Shown in pieces: positions 8,146 to 16,021 of a stretch of 64,000 nucleotides of DNA. Both the position numbers and the translations under genes were made by a program. The notes beneath the pieces were generated by a model. The model ran no database searches, was not told the DNA's origin, and was given only the letters and a program-made list of their open reading frames with translations. Within the stretch, counting starts at the first letter, position 1; the number at the start of each line of letters is the position of its first letter. Source of the DNA: Streptomyces sp. A1277 (GTDB lineage Bacteria > Actinomycetota > Actinomycetes > Streptomycetales > Streptomycetaceae); NCBI RefSeq assembly GCF_004795015.1, contig NZ_SSBI01000011.1:96846-160845 (forward strand), given 5' to 3'.

Positions 8146-9575
8146 GATCCGTACGGGCCAGGGCCGCGCTCGGCGCCACCGTGGTCGTCGCCCTCGCGCT
8201 CGGCGTCGCCGGACTCGCCGTCCTGCTCGTCCTGCGCGCCAACCTCACCGACCAGGCGGGCCTCCAGGCCGAGGTCGCCGCCCGCGAGGTCGCCGGGCAG
8301 CTGGCCCTCGACGTGCCGTACGACGAGCTGGAGACGGGCGACGAGGAGGAGCACCCGGTCCAGGTGACCGACGAGGACGGGCGCGTGGTGGCCGTCTCCG
8401 AGGACCTGGAGGCGATCTCCGGCACCGGAACCGACCGGGTCACCCCACAGCGCCTGCCGGCCCCGTCTGCGGCCGGGGGCGACGAGGACGACGACCGCGA
8501 CGACGAGGACGACGACCCGGGCCGGGGCGAAGTCTCCACGGACGAGCCCGGCTTCGGCAACGGCACCGCCACCGTGGACGGCGACCGCGCCGACTACCGG
8601 TTCGCCTCGGTCGAGGTGACGGACTCCGCCGGCCGCACCCTGACCGTCCACGCGGGCGCCCCGCTCGCCGCCGAGCAGCGCGCCGTGAACAGCGTGCGCG
8701 CCGCGATGCTGGCCGGGCTGCCCGTCGTGCTCCTCGTCGTCGCCGCGGTGACCTGGCTGGTGACCCGGCGGGCGCTGCGTCCGGTCGAGGGGATCCGCCG
8801 CGAGATGGCGGCGATCACCGCCTCCGAGGACCTGGGCAGACGCGTCCCGGAGCCGGACTCCCGTGACGAGGTCGCCCGCCTGGCCCGTACGACCAACGAG
8901 ACGCTCACCGCGCTTGAGGCGTCCGTCGACCGGCAGCGGCGCTTCGTCGCGGACGCCTCGCACGAACTGCGCAGCCCGATCGCCTCGCTGCGCACCCAGC
9001 TGGAGGTGGCCGCCGCCCACCCCGGACTGCTGGACCTGCCGGGCGCGGTCGCCGACACCGTACGCCTCCAGGCGCTCGCCGCCGACCTGCTGCTGCTGGC
9101 CCGGCTCGACGCGGGGGAGGGGCCGGGCAGGACCCGGCTGGACCTCGGGGCGCTGATCCGCCAGGAGGTGTCCCAGCGCACCGGCGACCGCGTCCCCGTC
9201 ACGGTGTCCGTGCCGGAGTCCGGCGGCCTGGAGGTGACGGGTTCGCGCGGGCAGCTGGCCCGGGTGGCCGGCAACCTCCTGGACAACGCCCAGCGCCACG
9301 CGGACCGTTCGGTGGGCGTCGCCGTGCGCCGGGAGCACGGCGGTGTGGCCGTCGCGGTCACCGACGACGGGCCGGGGGTGCCGGAGGCGGAGCGCGAGCG
9401 CGTCTTCGCGCGCTTCGTACGCCTCGACGACGCCCGCACCCGCGACGAGGGCGGCGCCGGCCTGGGCCTCGCCATCGCCCGCGACGTGGCCACCCGCCAC
9501 CACGGCCGGCTGACCGTGACCGACGCCCCGGAGGGCGGCGCCCGCTTCGAACTGTGGCTGCCGGGTGCCGATTAG
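8142..9575 (+). CDS. Sensor histidine kinase with acidic extracytoplasmic loop
   Basis: Membrane kinase of 477 residues. Two membrane helices (about 9-31 and 187-207) bound an extracytoplasmic loop, followed by HAMP (ALRPVEGIRREMAAI), a HisKA box with His274 (DASHELRSP), the N box GNLLDNAQRHA, and ATP-lid motifs DDGPGVP and GAGLGLAIA. The sensor loop carries a striking Asp/Glu run (GGDEDDDRDDEDDDPG) plus ETGDEEEH. Together with the acidic PepSY protein next door, this suggests cation, cationic-peptide or envelope-charge sensing, as in PhoQ; that is inference. It partners the overlapping response regulator. Its stop overlaps the convergent marR gene by four bases. Confidence 0.95.
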   Translation: MRSVRARAALGATVVVALALGVAGLAVLLVLRANLTDQAGLQAEVAAREVAGQLALDVPYDELETGDEEEHPVQVTDEDGRVVAVSEDLEAISGTGTDRVTPQRLPAPSAAGGDEDDDRDDEDDDPGRGEVSTDEPGFGNGTATVDGDRADYRFASVEVTDSAGRTLTVHAGAPLAAEQRAVNSVRAAMLAGLPVVLLVVAAVTWLVTRRALRPVEGIRREMAAITASEDLGRRVPEPDSRDEVARLARTTNETLTALEASVDRQRRFVADASHELRSPIASLRTQLEVAAAHPGLLDLPGAVADTVRLQALAADLLLLARLDAGEGPGRTRLDLGALIRQEVSQRTGDRVPVTVSVPESGGLEVTGSRGQLARVAGNLLDNAQRHADRSVGVAVRREHGGVAVAVTDDGPGVPEAERERVFARFVRLDDARTRDEGGAGLGLAIARDVATRHHGRLTVTDAPEGGARFELWLPGAD

Positions 9576-10042
9576 CCCCGCTGGGTCCGCAGGTGCTCGG
9601 CGACCGGGGCCAGGGCGGCGTGCAGTTCGGCCAGGGCCTCGGGGGTGAGCAGGTCCATGAAGTGCCTGCGGACCGAGGCGACGTGGTGGGGTGCCACCTT
9701 CCGCATCGTCTGCGCGCCCTCCTCGGTGAGGACCGCGTACAGGCCGCGGCGGTCCGACTCGCAGTTCTCCCGGCGGACCAGGCCCGCGCTCTCCATGCGG
9801 GTGATCTGGTGCGAGAGCCGGCTCTTGGACTGGAGGGTGGCGCCCGCGAGGTCGCTCATCCGCATCCGCCGGTCCTCCGACTCCGAGAGGTTCACGAGGA
9901 TCTCGTAGTCGTTGTTGGTCAGGCCGAACGGCTGGAGGTCCTTCTCCAGCTGGTGCATCAGCAGCCTGCTGACGTCCAGGTGGGTGCGCCAGGCGCACTG
10001 CTCGGCGTCGCTCAGCCAGCGGGTGGCCGTCTCGGTCTCCAT
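9572..10042 (-). CDS. MarR-family transcriptional regulator
   Basis: Winged-helix regulator of 156 residues with the central MarR core: LTNNDYEILVNLSESEDRRMRMSDLAG, recognition region TLQSKSRLSHQITRMESAGLV, and the wing RRENCESDRRGLYAVLTEEG. There is a Cys in the wing and one near the N-terminus (AEQCAWR). Whether they sense oxidants is unclear. There is no Shine-Dalgarno. A -10 hexamer TAGAAT (complement of 10049-10054) ends six bases before ATG, which predicts a leaderless mRNA. It is transcribed toward the two-component pair and follows the AIM24 genes on the same strand after 116 bases. Confidence 0.93.
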   Translation of the reverse strand: METETATRWLSDAEQCAWRTHLDVSRLLMHQLEKDLQPFGLTNNDYEILVNLSESEDRRMRMSDLAGATLQSKSRLSHQITRMESAGLVRRENCESDRRGLYAVLTEEGAQTMRKVAPHHVASVRRHFMDLLTPEALAELHAALAPVAEHLRTQRG

Positions 10043-10054
10043 GTATGGATTCTA
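10043..10054 (-). promoter_or_regulatory. Leaderless-type -10 element of the marR gene
   Basis: TAGAAT is followed by six bases and then ATG, so transcription would begin at the start codon. No strong -35 is visible. Confidence 0.45.
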
Positions 10055-10158
10055 CCTAAGAAGTTGAAAGCCGGACGAAGTGTGGTGGTGTGACACCCGG
10101 CACGGCACGGGCCGGGACGGGGCGCAGACGTTCGACGTCACACTCCGCAGACTACCGT

Positions 10159-10923
10159 TCACAACCCGAAGCGACGCTGGAGGTCCCCCAGCTGACCCGG
10201 CGCGCGAGGGGCGGACCCGTGTTGACCGCCACCGCCCGGCACCCCCGGCTGCTGCGGCGTCGCCCCCGTCGGCTGCTCGGCCATCAGCGCCTCGGACGAC
10301 TGGAGCAGCACCGTACCCGCGCCCACGAACTCGAACTGGTGCTCCTCGCCCGAGGCCCCGCCGATCCCGGTGAGCCCGCGCAGCCCGCCCAACACGCCGG
10401 TCATGTAGCCGTGGTCGTAGTGGTGGCAGGGCGAGGGGCAGTCCGCCCAGCCCACCAGCGCCTGCGGGTCCACCCGCAGCGGCGGCTCCATGAAGACCAC
10501 CGGGCCGTTGGAGGCGGCGACGAACTTCCCCGTGCCGATCAGCGTCAGGAACCCCGGCACGATCGACTGCTTCAGCGCCAGCGAGGGCTGGTAGGCCAGC
10601 AGGTTGCCGGAGCGGATCGTCAGGTTCCCGTCCTCCAGGTCGTAGGAGTTCACGTCGAACGCCCGGTCCGCGAGCAGCATCTTGCCGCTGCCCTCGGCCA
10701 CCACCCAGTCGCTCGCGTGCAGCGGCGAGTGGAAGCTCGACCGGACCAGCCGCTCGAACCGGCCGTGCCCGATGCCGTTGAAGTCGATCCGCCCGTAGTA
10801 GGCGATCATCTTGCCCTTCTGCAGGAACCACTGGCTCCCCTTGAGCTCCACGCAGAAGGTGTAGGAGTTGACGTTGTCGTCCGACGGCAGCGTCATCGGG
10901 TCGAAGACCACGGGCCCGCTCAC
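10159..10923 (-). CDS. AIM24 (DUF124) family protein, third of three
   Basis: Protein of 254 residues of the AIM24 family, whose members fold as a TRAP-like double beta-sandwich. No signal peptide or membrane helix is seen, so it is probably cytoplasmic. Family-typical pieces: LKGSQWFLQKGKMIAYYGRI at the N-terminus, GSGKMLLADRAFDVNSYDLEDGNLTIRSGNLLAYQPSL in the middle, and VFMEPPLRVDPQALVGW. It differs from its sisters by a CPSPCHHYDH segment (two Cys, three His, possible metal site) and a Gly/Pro/Gln-rich C-terminal tail of about 45 residues. GTG start overlaps the upstream AIM24 stop by four bases. Bacterial function is not established. Confidence 0.88.
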   Translation of the reverse strand: MSGPVVFDPMTLPSDDNVNSYTFCVELKGSQWFLQKGKMIAYYGRIDFNGIGHGRFERLVRSSFHSPLHASDWVVAEGSGKMLLADRAFDVNSYDLEDGNLTIRSGNLLAYQPSLALKQSIVPGFLTLIGTGKFVAASNGPVVFMEPPLRVDPQALVGWADCPSPCHHYDHGYMTGVLGGLRGLTGIGGASGEEHQFEFVGAGTVLLQSSEALMAEQPTGATPQQPGVPGGGGQHGSAPRAPGQLGDLQRRFGL

Positions 10924-11570
10924 AGCTTCTCCTCCGACGCCTGTACGTACACCGCACCACTGCCGCTCAGCTCCAGCTGGAACCCCTCGCCCGAGCCGCG
11001 CCCCACCATCTCGCGCCAGCCGAGCGCGGTGGAGAGCTTGTTGCGCACCTCGCCGTGGTGGGCGACGTACGCCTGCGGGTCCACGTGCACGTCCCGGCCC
11101 GGGGCGATCGGCAGCTCGATGACCCCGCCGTGCGCCATCACCGCCACCGCGCCGTGCCCCTTGAGCGTCGTGGTGAACAGGCCCTGCCCGGTCACCTGGC
11201 CGCGCACCATGCCCATCACCCCGCCCTGCGAGCCCATGAACATCGTGCCCTGCTGGAGCGTCCCGTCGAAGGCGAGCAGCCGGTCCGCCTCCACGTACAG
11301 GGTGTCCCCGGAGAGGTTGATCACCTGGATGTGGTGGCCGCCGTGGCCGAACATCACCGTGCCGTTGCCCTCCACCGTCATCAGCGGGGTCGCCTCGTTC
11401 GCCATCCGGCGGCCGATCATCGACATCATCCCGCCCTGGCCGCCCTGGATGTTCGGCGTGAACGCCACCTCGCCGCGGTAGGCGAGCATCGCCCCGCGCT
11501 GGCTGAACATCTTCTGGCCGGGGACCACCGTCGCCTCGACCATCTTCGAGTTGATCTCACGGAACGGCAT
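10920..11570 (-). CDS. AIM24 (DUF124) family protein, second of three
   Basis: Protein of 216 residues. Family features are VPGQKMFSQRGAMLAYRGEVAF, GNGTVMFGHGGHHIQVINLSGDTLYVEADRLLAFDGTL, GQGLFTTTLKGHGAVAVMAHGGVIELPI and DVHVDPQAYVAHHGEV. It is Met- and Gly-rich around residues 40-55 and 100-115. It overlaps both neighbours (four bases with the third gene, one base with the first), so the three are one operon with coupled translation. Three diverged copies side by side suggest a hetero-oligomer. No catalytic residues can be named. Confidence 0.88.
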   Translation of the reverse strand: MPFREINSKMVEATVVPGQKMFSQRGAMLAYRGEVAFTPNIQGGQGGMMSMIGRRMANEATPLMTVEGNGTVMFGHGGHHIQVINLSGDTLYVEADRLLAFDGTLQQGTMFMGSQGGVMGMVRGQVTGQGLFTTTLKGHGAVAVMAHGGVIELPIAPGRDVHVDPQAYVAHHGEVRNKLSTALGWREMVGRGSGEGFQLELSGSGAVYVQASEEKL

Positions 11571-12208
11571 CAGACGTCCCCCCCGATCGTGTTCCGCTCG
11601 CTGGGCTGCACGTAGACCAGTCCCTCGCCCTCGAAACGGATCTGGAACGACTCGCCCGAGCCCTCGCCCATCAGCGTCCGGAAGTTCACCCCGGACTGGA
11701 AGTGCTGCTGGAGGTTGCCCTGATGGGCGATGTAGGCGCCCGGGTCGACGAACAGCGGGTACTGGGCGGAGACCCGCAGCACCACGGCCGAGCCGTCCGA
11801 CATGATCGCCGCCTGGCCCGTCCCCTCCACGGTGGTGGTGAACAGGCCGTTGCCCGTCGCACCGCCGCGCAGCCCGGTGAACGTGGTGCCGGTGCGCAGC
11901 CCCGCGTCGGTGCAGAGCAGATTGCTCGCCTCGACGTACAGCTTGTCGCCGTGCAGCGAGACGAGGTTGATCTCGCTCGCGCGGTCGGCGAAGTAGCAGG
12001 TGCCCTGCCCGGTCACCTGCATCACGGCCATGGATTCGCCGGTCAGCCTGCGGGTCACCATCCCGCGCAGCCCGTCACCGCCGCCCGTCATCTTCTTGAA
12101 CGACATCTGGCCCTCGTACGCGACCATGGAGCCGTTCTTCGCCTTGACGGCATCGCCGGTCAGATCGACGGCGAGCGTCTTGCTTCCCTGGAGTCGGAAC
12201 ATTGCCAC
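11570..12208 (-). CDS. AIM24 (DUF124) family protein, first of three
   Basis: Protein of 212 residues, first gene of the AIM24 operon. Family features are SMVAYEGQMSFKK, GTCYFADRASEINLVSLHGDKLYVEASNLLCTDAGL, GNGLFTTTVEGTGQAAIMSDG and PLFVDPGAYIAHQGNL. GTG at 12206-12208 is the likely start and lies six bases after a TATTTT hexamer (complement of 12215-12220), the geometry of a leaderless mRNA; ATG two codons later is the alternative. It shares the alternating hydrophobic/glycine beta-strand pattern of the two downstream paralogs. Confidence 0.87.
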   Translation of the reverse strand: MAMFRLQGSKTLAVDLTGDAVKAKNGSMVAYEGQMSFKKMTGGGDGLRGMVTRRLTGESMAVMQVTGQGTCYFADRASEINLVSLHGDKLYVEASNLLCTDAGLRTGTTFTGLRGGATGNGLFTTTVEGTGQAAIMSDGSAVVLRVSAQYPLFVDPGAYIAHQGNLQQHFQSGVNFRTLMGEGSGESFQIRFEGEGLVYVQPSERNTIGGDV

Positions 12209-12220
12209 CCGGCGAAAATA
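12209..12220 (-). promoter_or_regulatory. Leaderless-type -10 element of the AIM24 operon
   Basis: TATTTT is followed by six bases and then the GTG start. It is the only promoter-like element seen close to the operon, and the -35 is weak. Confidence 0.4.
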
Positions 12221-12447
12221 GCGGCATCCACCGCCACCGGAACAGGGGCGGCGACCCGATGGACCGCCCCGGACCGCCCCTGATACGCATCCGGTACGGG
12301 ACCCGGACGCAATCGGGACGTACTTCTTACGGGCTCCCCCCTCGGCCCCCGCCCCCGCCGCCGGACGGCCGGAGCCGCGATGTCACAATGGTGCCGCTTG
12401 TGCGTGCGTTCACAAGCCGTCACGACCCTCCCACCGAAGGTGCCCCC

Positions 12448-12798
12448 GTGGACATCAAGACCGCTACCGCCCTGCACCGGCTGCGCCTCATCTCGATTCC
12501 CGAGGCGCTGTCCTTCCCGGCGCTGATCCTCTTCGGCTCGGTCCTGAGCCGGATCTCCGACATCGACTTCCTGATGATGCCGCTCGGCATGCTGCACGGC
12601 GTGCTCTTCGTCATCTACGTCGTCCTGCTGCTGGACGTGTGGGCGAAGACCAAGTGGCCGCTCAAGCGCGTCGCGTTCTTCTTCCTGCTCTGCGTGCTGC
12701 CCTTCGGCGGCCTGTACGGCGACAAGGTGCTCAAGCGCTACGAGGCCGACAGCGTCATCGCCGCCCGGGCCCGCCGGGAAGGCACGGTCAGCGCATGA
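12448..12798 (+). CDS. DUF3817 integral membrane protein (1)
   Basis: Membrane protein of 116 residues with three hydrophobic helices: LSFPALILFGSVL, MLHGVLFVIYVVLLLDVW and VAFFFLLCVLPFGGLYG. The motif HG.LF(V/I)IY....D...K.KWP is shared with the protein encoded at 16022, which identifies the family. GTG start is set by CGAAGG seven bases upstream. The charged tail DKVLKRYEADSVIAARARRE is predicted to be cytoplasmic. Function unknown. It overlaps a tiny downstream open frame by four bases (ATGA). Confidence 0.88.
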   Translation: MDIKTATALHRLRLISIPEALSFPALILFGSVLSRISDIDFLMMPLGMLHGVLFVIYVVLLLDVWAKTKWPLKRVAFFFLLCVLPFGGLYGDKVLKRYEADSVIAARARREGTVSA

Positions 12799-12905
12799 TC
12801 GTCGCCGGCCGGGTCTCCCTCGTCCTGAAGGCGGACATCCGCCCCGGCGTCACCGACGGACTGACCTCCAAGGTCGAGACGGTCGAGCGGTACCTCGCCG
12901 ACTGA
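12795..12905 (+). CDS. Possible 36-residue protein coupled to DUF3817
   Basis: Short frame whose ATG overlaps the DUF3817 stop (ATGA). The predicted product starts MIVAGRVSLVLKAD and ends ETVERYLAD. No own ribosome site is needed if translation is coupled. I do not recognise a family. Codon use is typical of the neighbours (third-position G/C), which supports coding, but at this length that is weak evidence. It could also be the degenerate tail of a lost gene. Confidence 0.4.
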   Translation: MIVAGRVSLVLKADIRPGVTDGLTSKVETVERYLAD

Positions 12906-12937
12906 CTCCCCCCGTACGCATGTACGTACTTGCGTCA

Positions 12938-12966
12938 CGAGCCCCTGCCCCCGAGGCGGGGGCTCG
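12938..12966. terminator. Bidirectional terminator hairpin
   Basis: A 12-bp stem with one G-T pair (12938-12949 with 12955-12966) and loop CCCGA lies between the convergent DUF3817 unit and the arsR-type gene. No long T-run follows. Confidence 0.7.
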
Positions 12967-12968
12967 CG

Positions 12969-13952
12969 TCATTCCGGAACCGCCAGCGCGATCCCCAGCG
13001 GCGTCCGCTCGTACAGCACCTGGTGCCCGTAGCGGCGCGAGGTCAGCAGCCCGGCCGCCCGCAGCACCGACAGGTGCTCCGACACCGAGGACGGCGCCAG
13101 GCCCAGCCGGTGGGCGAGCGCGCTCGTGCCGGCCGGCTCGTCCAGCGCGCACAGGACGTCGGCCCGCGCCCGGCCGACGAGCCGCGCCAGCGCCTCCGGG
13201 GTGCTCGCGCCCGGCTCCGTCCACAGGCCCCCGATGCCGCGCACCGGGTAGATGACGGCCGGCTGCCAGGGGTCCTGGAAGCCGCCGACCGTGGCCGGCC
13301 AGACGAAGACGGACGGCATCAGGACCAGCCCCTGCCCACCGAGCACCCGGGAGTGCCGGCTCTTCGTGTCGTTGATGGTGAGCGTGGACTCCGACCAGGT
13401 CAGCTGCGGGCTCAGCTCGCCGAGCAGCCGTTCGAACCCGACCGCCGCCAGCCGCCGCGAGTGGTACGTCACATCGGCCTCCAGCAGGGCGCGCAGCCGG
13501 GGCCAGTGCGGTTCGATCAGCACCCGCCAGGCCAGCTCCAGCAGGTCCGCCAGCGCGCGCAGGCTCCGGGCCGGATCGGCCAGCAGCGCCTGCCCCGCGG
13601 CGGAGGCCCGTGCCCACGGCCGGTCTCTGAGCGACGCCTCGATGTCCTGCCGGGCCAGCTCCGGACCGACCGCCCGCACCGCCGCGATCTCCTCCTCGAA
13701 GGAGGCGAGCGGCCCCATCGGCGGCAGGGAGAAGAAGTCCGGGCAGTGGCCGCCGTCCGGCATCAGCAGCCACAGCGGCTCCAGCGGCAGCCCGGCCGCC
13801 TCCTCCCGGATGCGGCGCAGCCACGGCAGGTGGTAGCCCTGCTGCCAGGGCCGGGCCAGCACCCGTACCGCCGACTGGGTCTCCCACAGCGGCGAGAGCG
13901 CGAAGCGGCAGCGCAGCAGATCGCTCTCGTCGAAATGCAGATGGGAGGACAT
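12969..13952 (-). CDS. ArsR-type HTH regulator with DUF5937-like N-terminal domain
   Basis: Regulator of 327 residues. About 230 N-terminal residues (SSHLHFDESDLLRCRFALSP..., then LWLLMPDGG.CPDFF) resemble the DUF5937 ligand domain found in actinobacterial ArsR proteins. The C-terminal winged helix is clear: DVLCALDEPAGTSALAHRLGLAPSSVSEHLSVLRAAGLLTSRRYGHQVLYERTPLG. No metal-binding cysteine motif is seen, so it probably responds to an organic ligand. It is divergent from an MFS exporter and shares with it an inverted repeat that overlaps a -10-like hexamer on each strand. It is probably the exporter's repressor. Confidence 0.9.
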   Translation of the reverse strand: MSSHLHFDESDLLRCRFALSPLWETQSAVRVLARPWQQGYHLPWLRRIREEAAGLPLEPLWLLMPDGGHCPDFFSLPPMGPLASFEEEIAAVRAVGPELARQDIEASLRDRPWARASAAGQALLADPARSLRALADLLELAWRVLIEPHWPRLRALLEADVTYHSRRLAAVGFERLLGELSPQLTWSESTLTINDTKSRHSRVLGGQGLVLMPSVFVWPATVGGFQDPWQPAVIYPVRGIGGLWTEPGASTPEALARLVGRARADVLCALDEPAGTSALAHRLGLAPSSVSEHLSVLRAAGLLTSRRYGHQVLYERTPLGIALAVPE

Positions 13953-13977
13953 GAGCGACCTCGTGAAGATTCGGCTG

Positions 13978-13997
13978 GGACCGAAAGTCTACGGTCC
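13978..13997. promoter_or_regulatory. Operator between arsR-type gene and MFS gene
   Basis: GGACCG, eight bases, then CGGTCC form a perfect inverted repeat. TACGGT (plus strand, 13990-13995) and TAGACT (minus strand, complement of 13986-13991) are -10-like hexamers inside it, so one bound dimer could block both divergent promoters. Confidence 0.6.
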
Positions 13998-14025
13998 GGC
14001 CGCCCCGGTCCCGCAGGCTGCGTCC

Positions 14026-15435
14026 ATGCCGAGAGACACCACCGATCCCCGGGCGGGCCATCCCCGCGACACCCCCGAACCCGCCACCGCCGGATCGGTG
14101 CCCCTCCCGGCCCCCCTCCCGGAGCGCGCCGGTCCTCCTGACCCGAGCGGACCGCCCGCGCTCCGGGAGCCCGCGCCCGCGGACACCCGCGGCTACCGGT
14201 CCGTCTTCGTCGTACGCGAGTTCCGGGCGGTCTTCGCCGCGCACCTCCTCTCGCTGCTCGGCGTCGTCGTCAGCGAGCTCGCGCTCACCGTCCTCGTCTA
14301 CGACCTCACCTCCTCACCCCTGCTCAGCGCCCTCACCTTCGCGCTCGGCCTGCTCCCGTACCTCGTCGGCGGCACCCTCTTCGCGGGGATCGCCGACCGC
14401 TACCCCGCCCGCCGGGTCCTGGTCACCTGCGACCTGATCTGCGCGGGCTGCGTCGCCGTGATGGTGCTGCCGGGCACGCCCGTCGCCGGACTCCTGGCGC
14501 TGCGCTGCCTGGTCGCCGCCGTCTCGCCGGTCTTCACCGGTACGCGGATGGCCGCGCTCACCGACATCCTCGGCGAGGGCGAGCTGTTCGTCCTGGGGCG
14601 CTCGCTGCTGCGGATCGTCTCGCAGAGCGCGCTGCTCGCCGGGTTCGGCGTCGGCGGGCTGCTGCTGGCCGTGGTCTCCCCGCGCGGCGCGATCACGATC
14701 ACCGTCCTCACCTTCCTCTGCTCGGCCGCCCTGCTCCGCCTCGGCACCCGCGACCGGCCCGCCCGCACCGCCGCGCGGGGCGGCACCACCCTGCTGCGTG
14801 AGTCGCTGTCCGGCGCCCGGCTGGTCTTCGGCCACCGCCGCATCCGGGCCCTGATGCTGCTGTTCTGGCTGCCCCCGGTGTTCGTCGTCGCCCCCGAGGC
14901 CCTTGCCGCGCCCTACGCGGACGAGATCGGTGTGGGCCCGGCCGCGCTCGGGCTGCTGATGTGCGCCATGCCGGTCGGCAACATCGCCTCCGAGCTGTAC
15001 GCGGGCACCGCGCTGAGCTCCCGGGCGCGCGAACGGATCGTGCTGCCGCTCGCCGCCGCCGGGCTGCTGCCGCTCGCGGTGTACGGGCTGACGCCGGGCG
15101 TGGCGGTGGCGGCGGTCGCCCTGGTGGCGTCCGGTGCGTCCGCCGCGTACGTCATCGGCCTCGACCAGTGGTTCGTCGCCGCCGTCCCCGAGGAGCTGCG
15201 CGGCCGGGCCATGACCCTGCTCACCGCCGGGCTGATGACGCTCCAGGGCGTCGGGATGGCGCTCGCGGGGCTCGCCGCCGAGTTCTTCCCCGTGCACCGG
15301 GTGGTCGCCGGGGCGGCCGTCCTCGGCACCCTGTGCCTGCTCCCGCTGATCGCCGAGGTCCGCCGAACCGCACCCGCGATCCGCGACCGGACCGAAGTTC
15401 GAGACGGGGAGGACCGCCAAGTTCCCCATGGGTAA
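14026..15435 (+). CDS. MFS transporter
   Basis: Major facilitator of 469 residues, MFS_3 / enterobactin-exporter-like, with about ten to twelve hydrophobic helices after a Pro-rich cytoplasmic N-terminus (about 55 residues). The loop 2-3 signature appears as GGTLFAGIADRYPARRVLV, and FRAVFAAHLLSLLGVVVSELALTVLVYDLT opens the first helices. ATG at 14026 is preferred. ATG at 13951 is in frame but overlaps the divergent regulator's start codon and lies upstream of the likely promoter. By analogy it exports a drug or metabolite under control of the ArsR-type protein. It overlaps the next marR gene by eight bases. Confidence 0.92.
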   Translation: MPRDTTDPRAGHPRDTPEPATAGSVPLPAPLPERAGPPDPSGPPALREPAPADTRGYRSVFVVREFRAVFAAHLLSLLGVVVSELALTVLVYDLTSSPLLSALTFALGLLPYLVGGTLFAGIADRYPARRVLVTCDLICAGCVAVMVLPGTPVAGLLALRCLVAAVSPVFTGTRMAALTDILGEGELFVLGRSLLRIVSQSALLAGFGVGGLLLAVVSPRGAITITVLTFLCSAALLRLGTRDRPARTAARGGTTLLRESLSGARLVFGHRRIRALMLLFWLPPVFVVAPEALAAPYADEIGVGPAALGLLMCAMPVGNIASELYAGTALSSRARERIVLPLAAAGLLPLAVYGLTPGVAVAAVALVASGASAAYVIGLDQWFVAAVPEELRGRAMTLLTAGLMTLQGVGMALAGLAAEFFPVHRVVAGAAVLGTLCLLPLIAEVRRTAPAIRDRTEVRDGEDRQVPHG

Positions 15436-15955
15436 GGTCGTGGCCGTGCCGAAGCCGCTCAGTCTCCCCTTCGATCCCATCGCCCGCGCCGACGAGCTCT
15501 GGCAGCAGCGCTGGGGCCCGGTCCCGTCCATGGGGGCGATCACCTCGATCATGCGGGCGCAGCAGATCCTGCTCGCCGAGGTGGACGCCGTCGTCAAGCC
15601 GTACGGGCTGACGTTCGCGCGGTACGAGGCGCTGGTGCTGCTCACCTTCTCCAAGGCCGGCGAGCTGCCGATGTCCAAGATCGGCGAGCGGCTGATGGTC
15701 CACCCGACCTCCGTGACGAACACGGTGGACCGGCTGGTGCGCTCCGGCCTGGTCGACAAGCGCCCGAACCCGAACGACGGCCGCGGCACGCTCGCCTCGA
15801 TCACCGACAAGGGCCGCGAAGTGGTCGAGTCGGCCACCCGCGACCTGGTCGCGATGGAGTTCGGCCTCGGGGTGTACGACGCCGAGGAGTGCGCCGAGAT
15901 CTTCGCGCTGCTGCGGCCGCTGCGCATCGCGGCGCAGGACTTCGAGGAGATCTGA
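15428..15955 (+). CDS. MarR-family transcriptional regulator
   Basis: Regulator of 175 residues. After a variable N-terminus (IARADELWQQRWGPVPSM) the winged-helix core reads LTFARYEALVLLTFSKAGELPMSKIGERLMVHPTSVTNTVDRLVRSGLVDKRPNPNDGRGTLASITDKG. ATG at 15428 overlaps the MFS gene. A later in-frame GTG at 15440 is possible. The overlap suggests co-expression with the transporter, although the downstream DUF3817 and icmA genes have their own promoters. Ligand unknown. Confidence 0.92.
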   Translation: MGKVVAVPKPLSLPFDPIARADELWQQRWGPVPSMGAITSIMRAQQILLAEVDAVVKPYGLTFARYEALVLLTFSKAGELPMSKIGERLMVHPTSVTNTVDRLVRSGLVDKRPNPNDGRGTLASITDKGREVVESATRDLVAMEFGLGVYDAEECAEIFALLRPLRIAAQDFEEI

Positions 15956-16021
15956 GAGACACGGTTCCGGGGCCCCGGCCCGCTGCAAGATCGCCCCGGA
16001 CGTCCGGTTACGCTCGATGGC

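Noticed and set aside
13951..14025. Earlier ATG for the MFS transporter
   Set aside because: It overlaps the divergent regulator's start codon and lies upstream of the inverted repeat and -10-like element.
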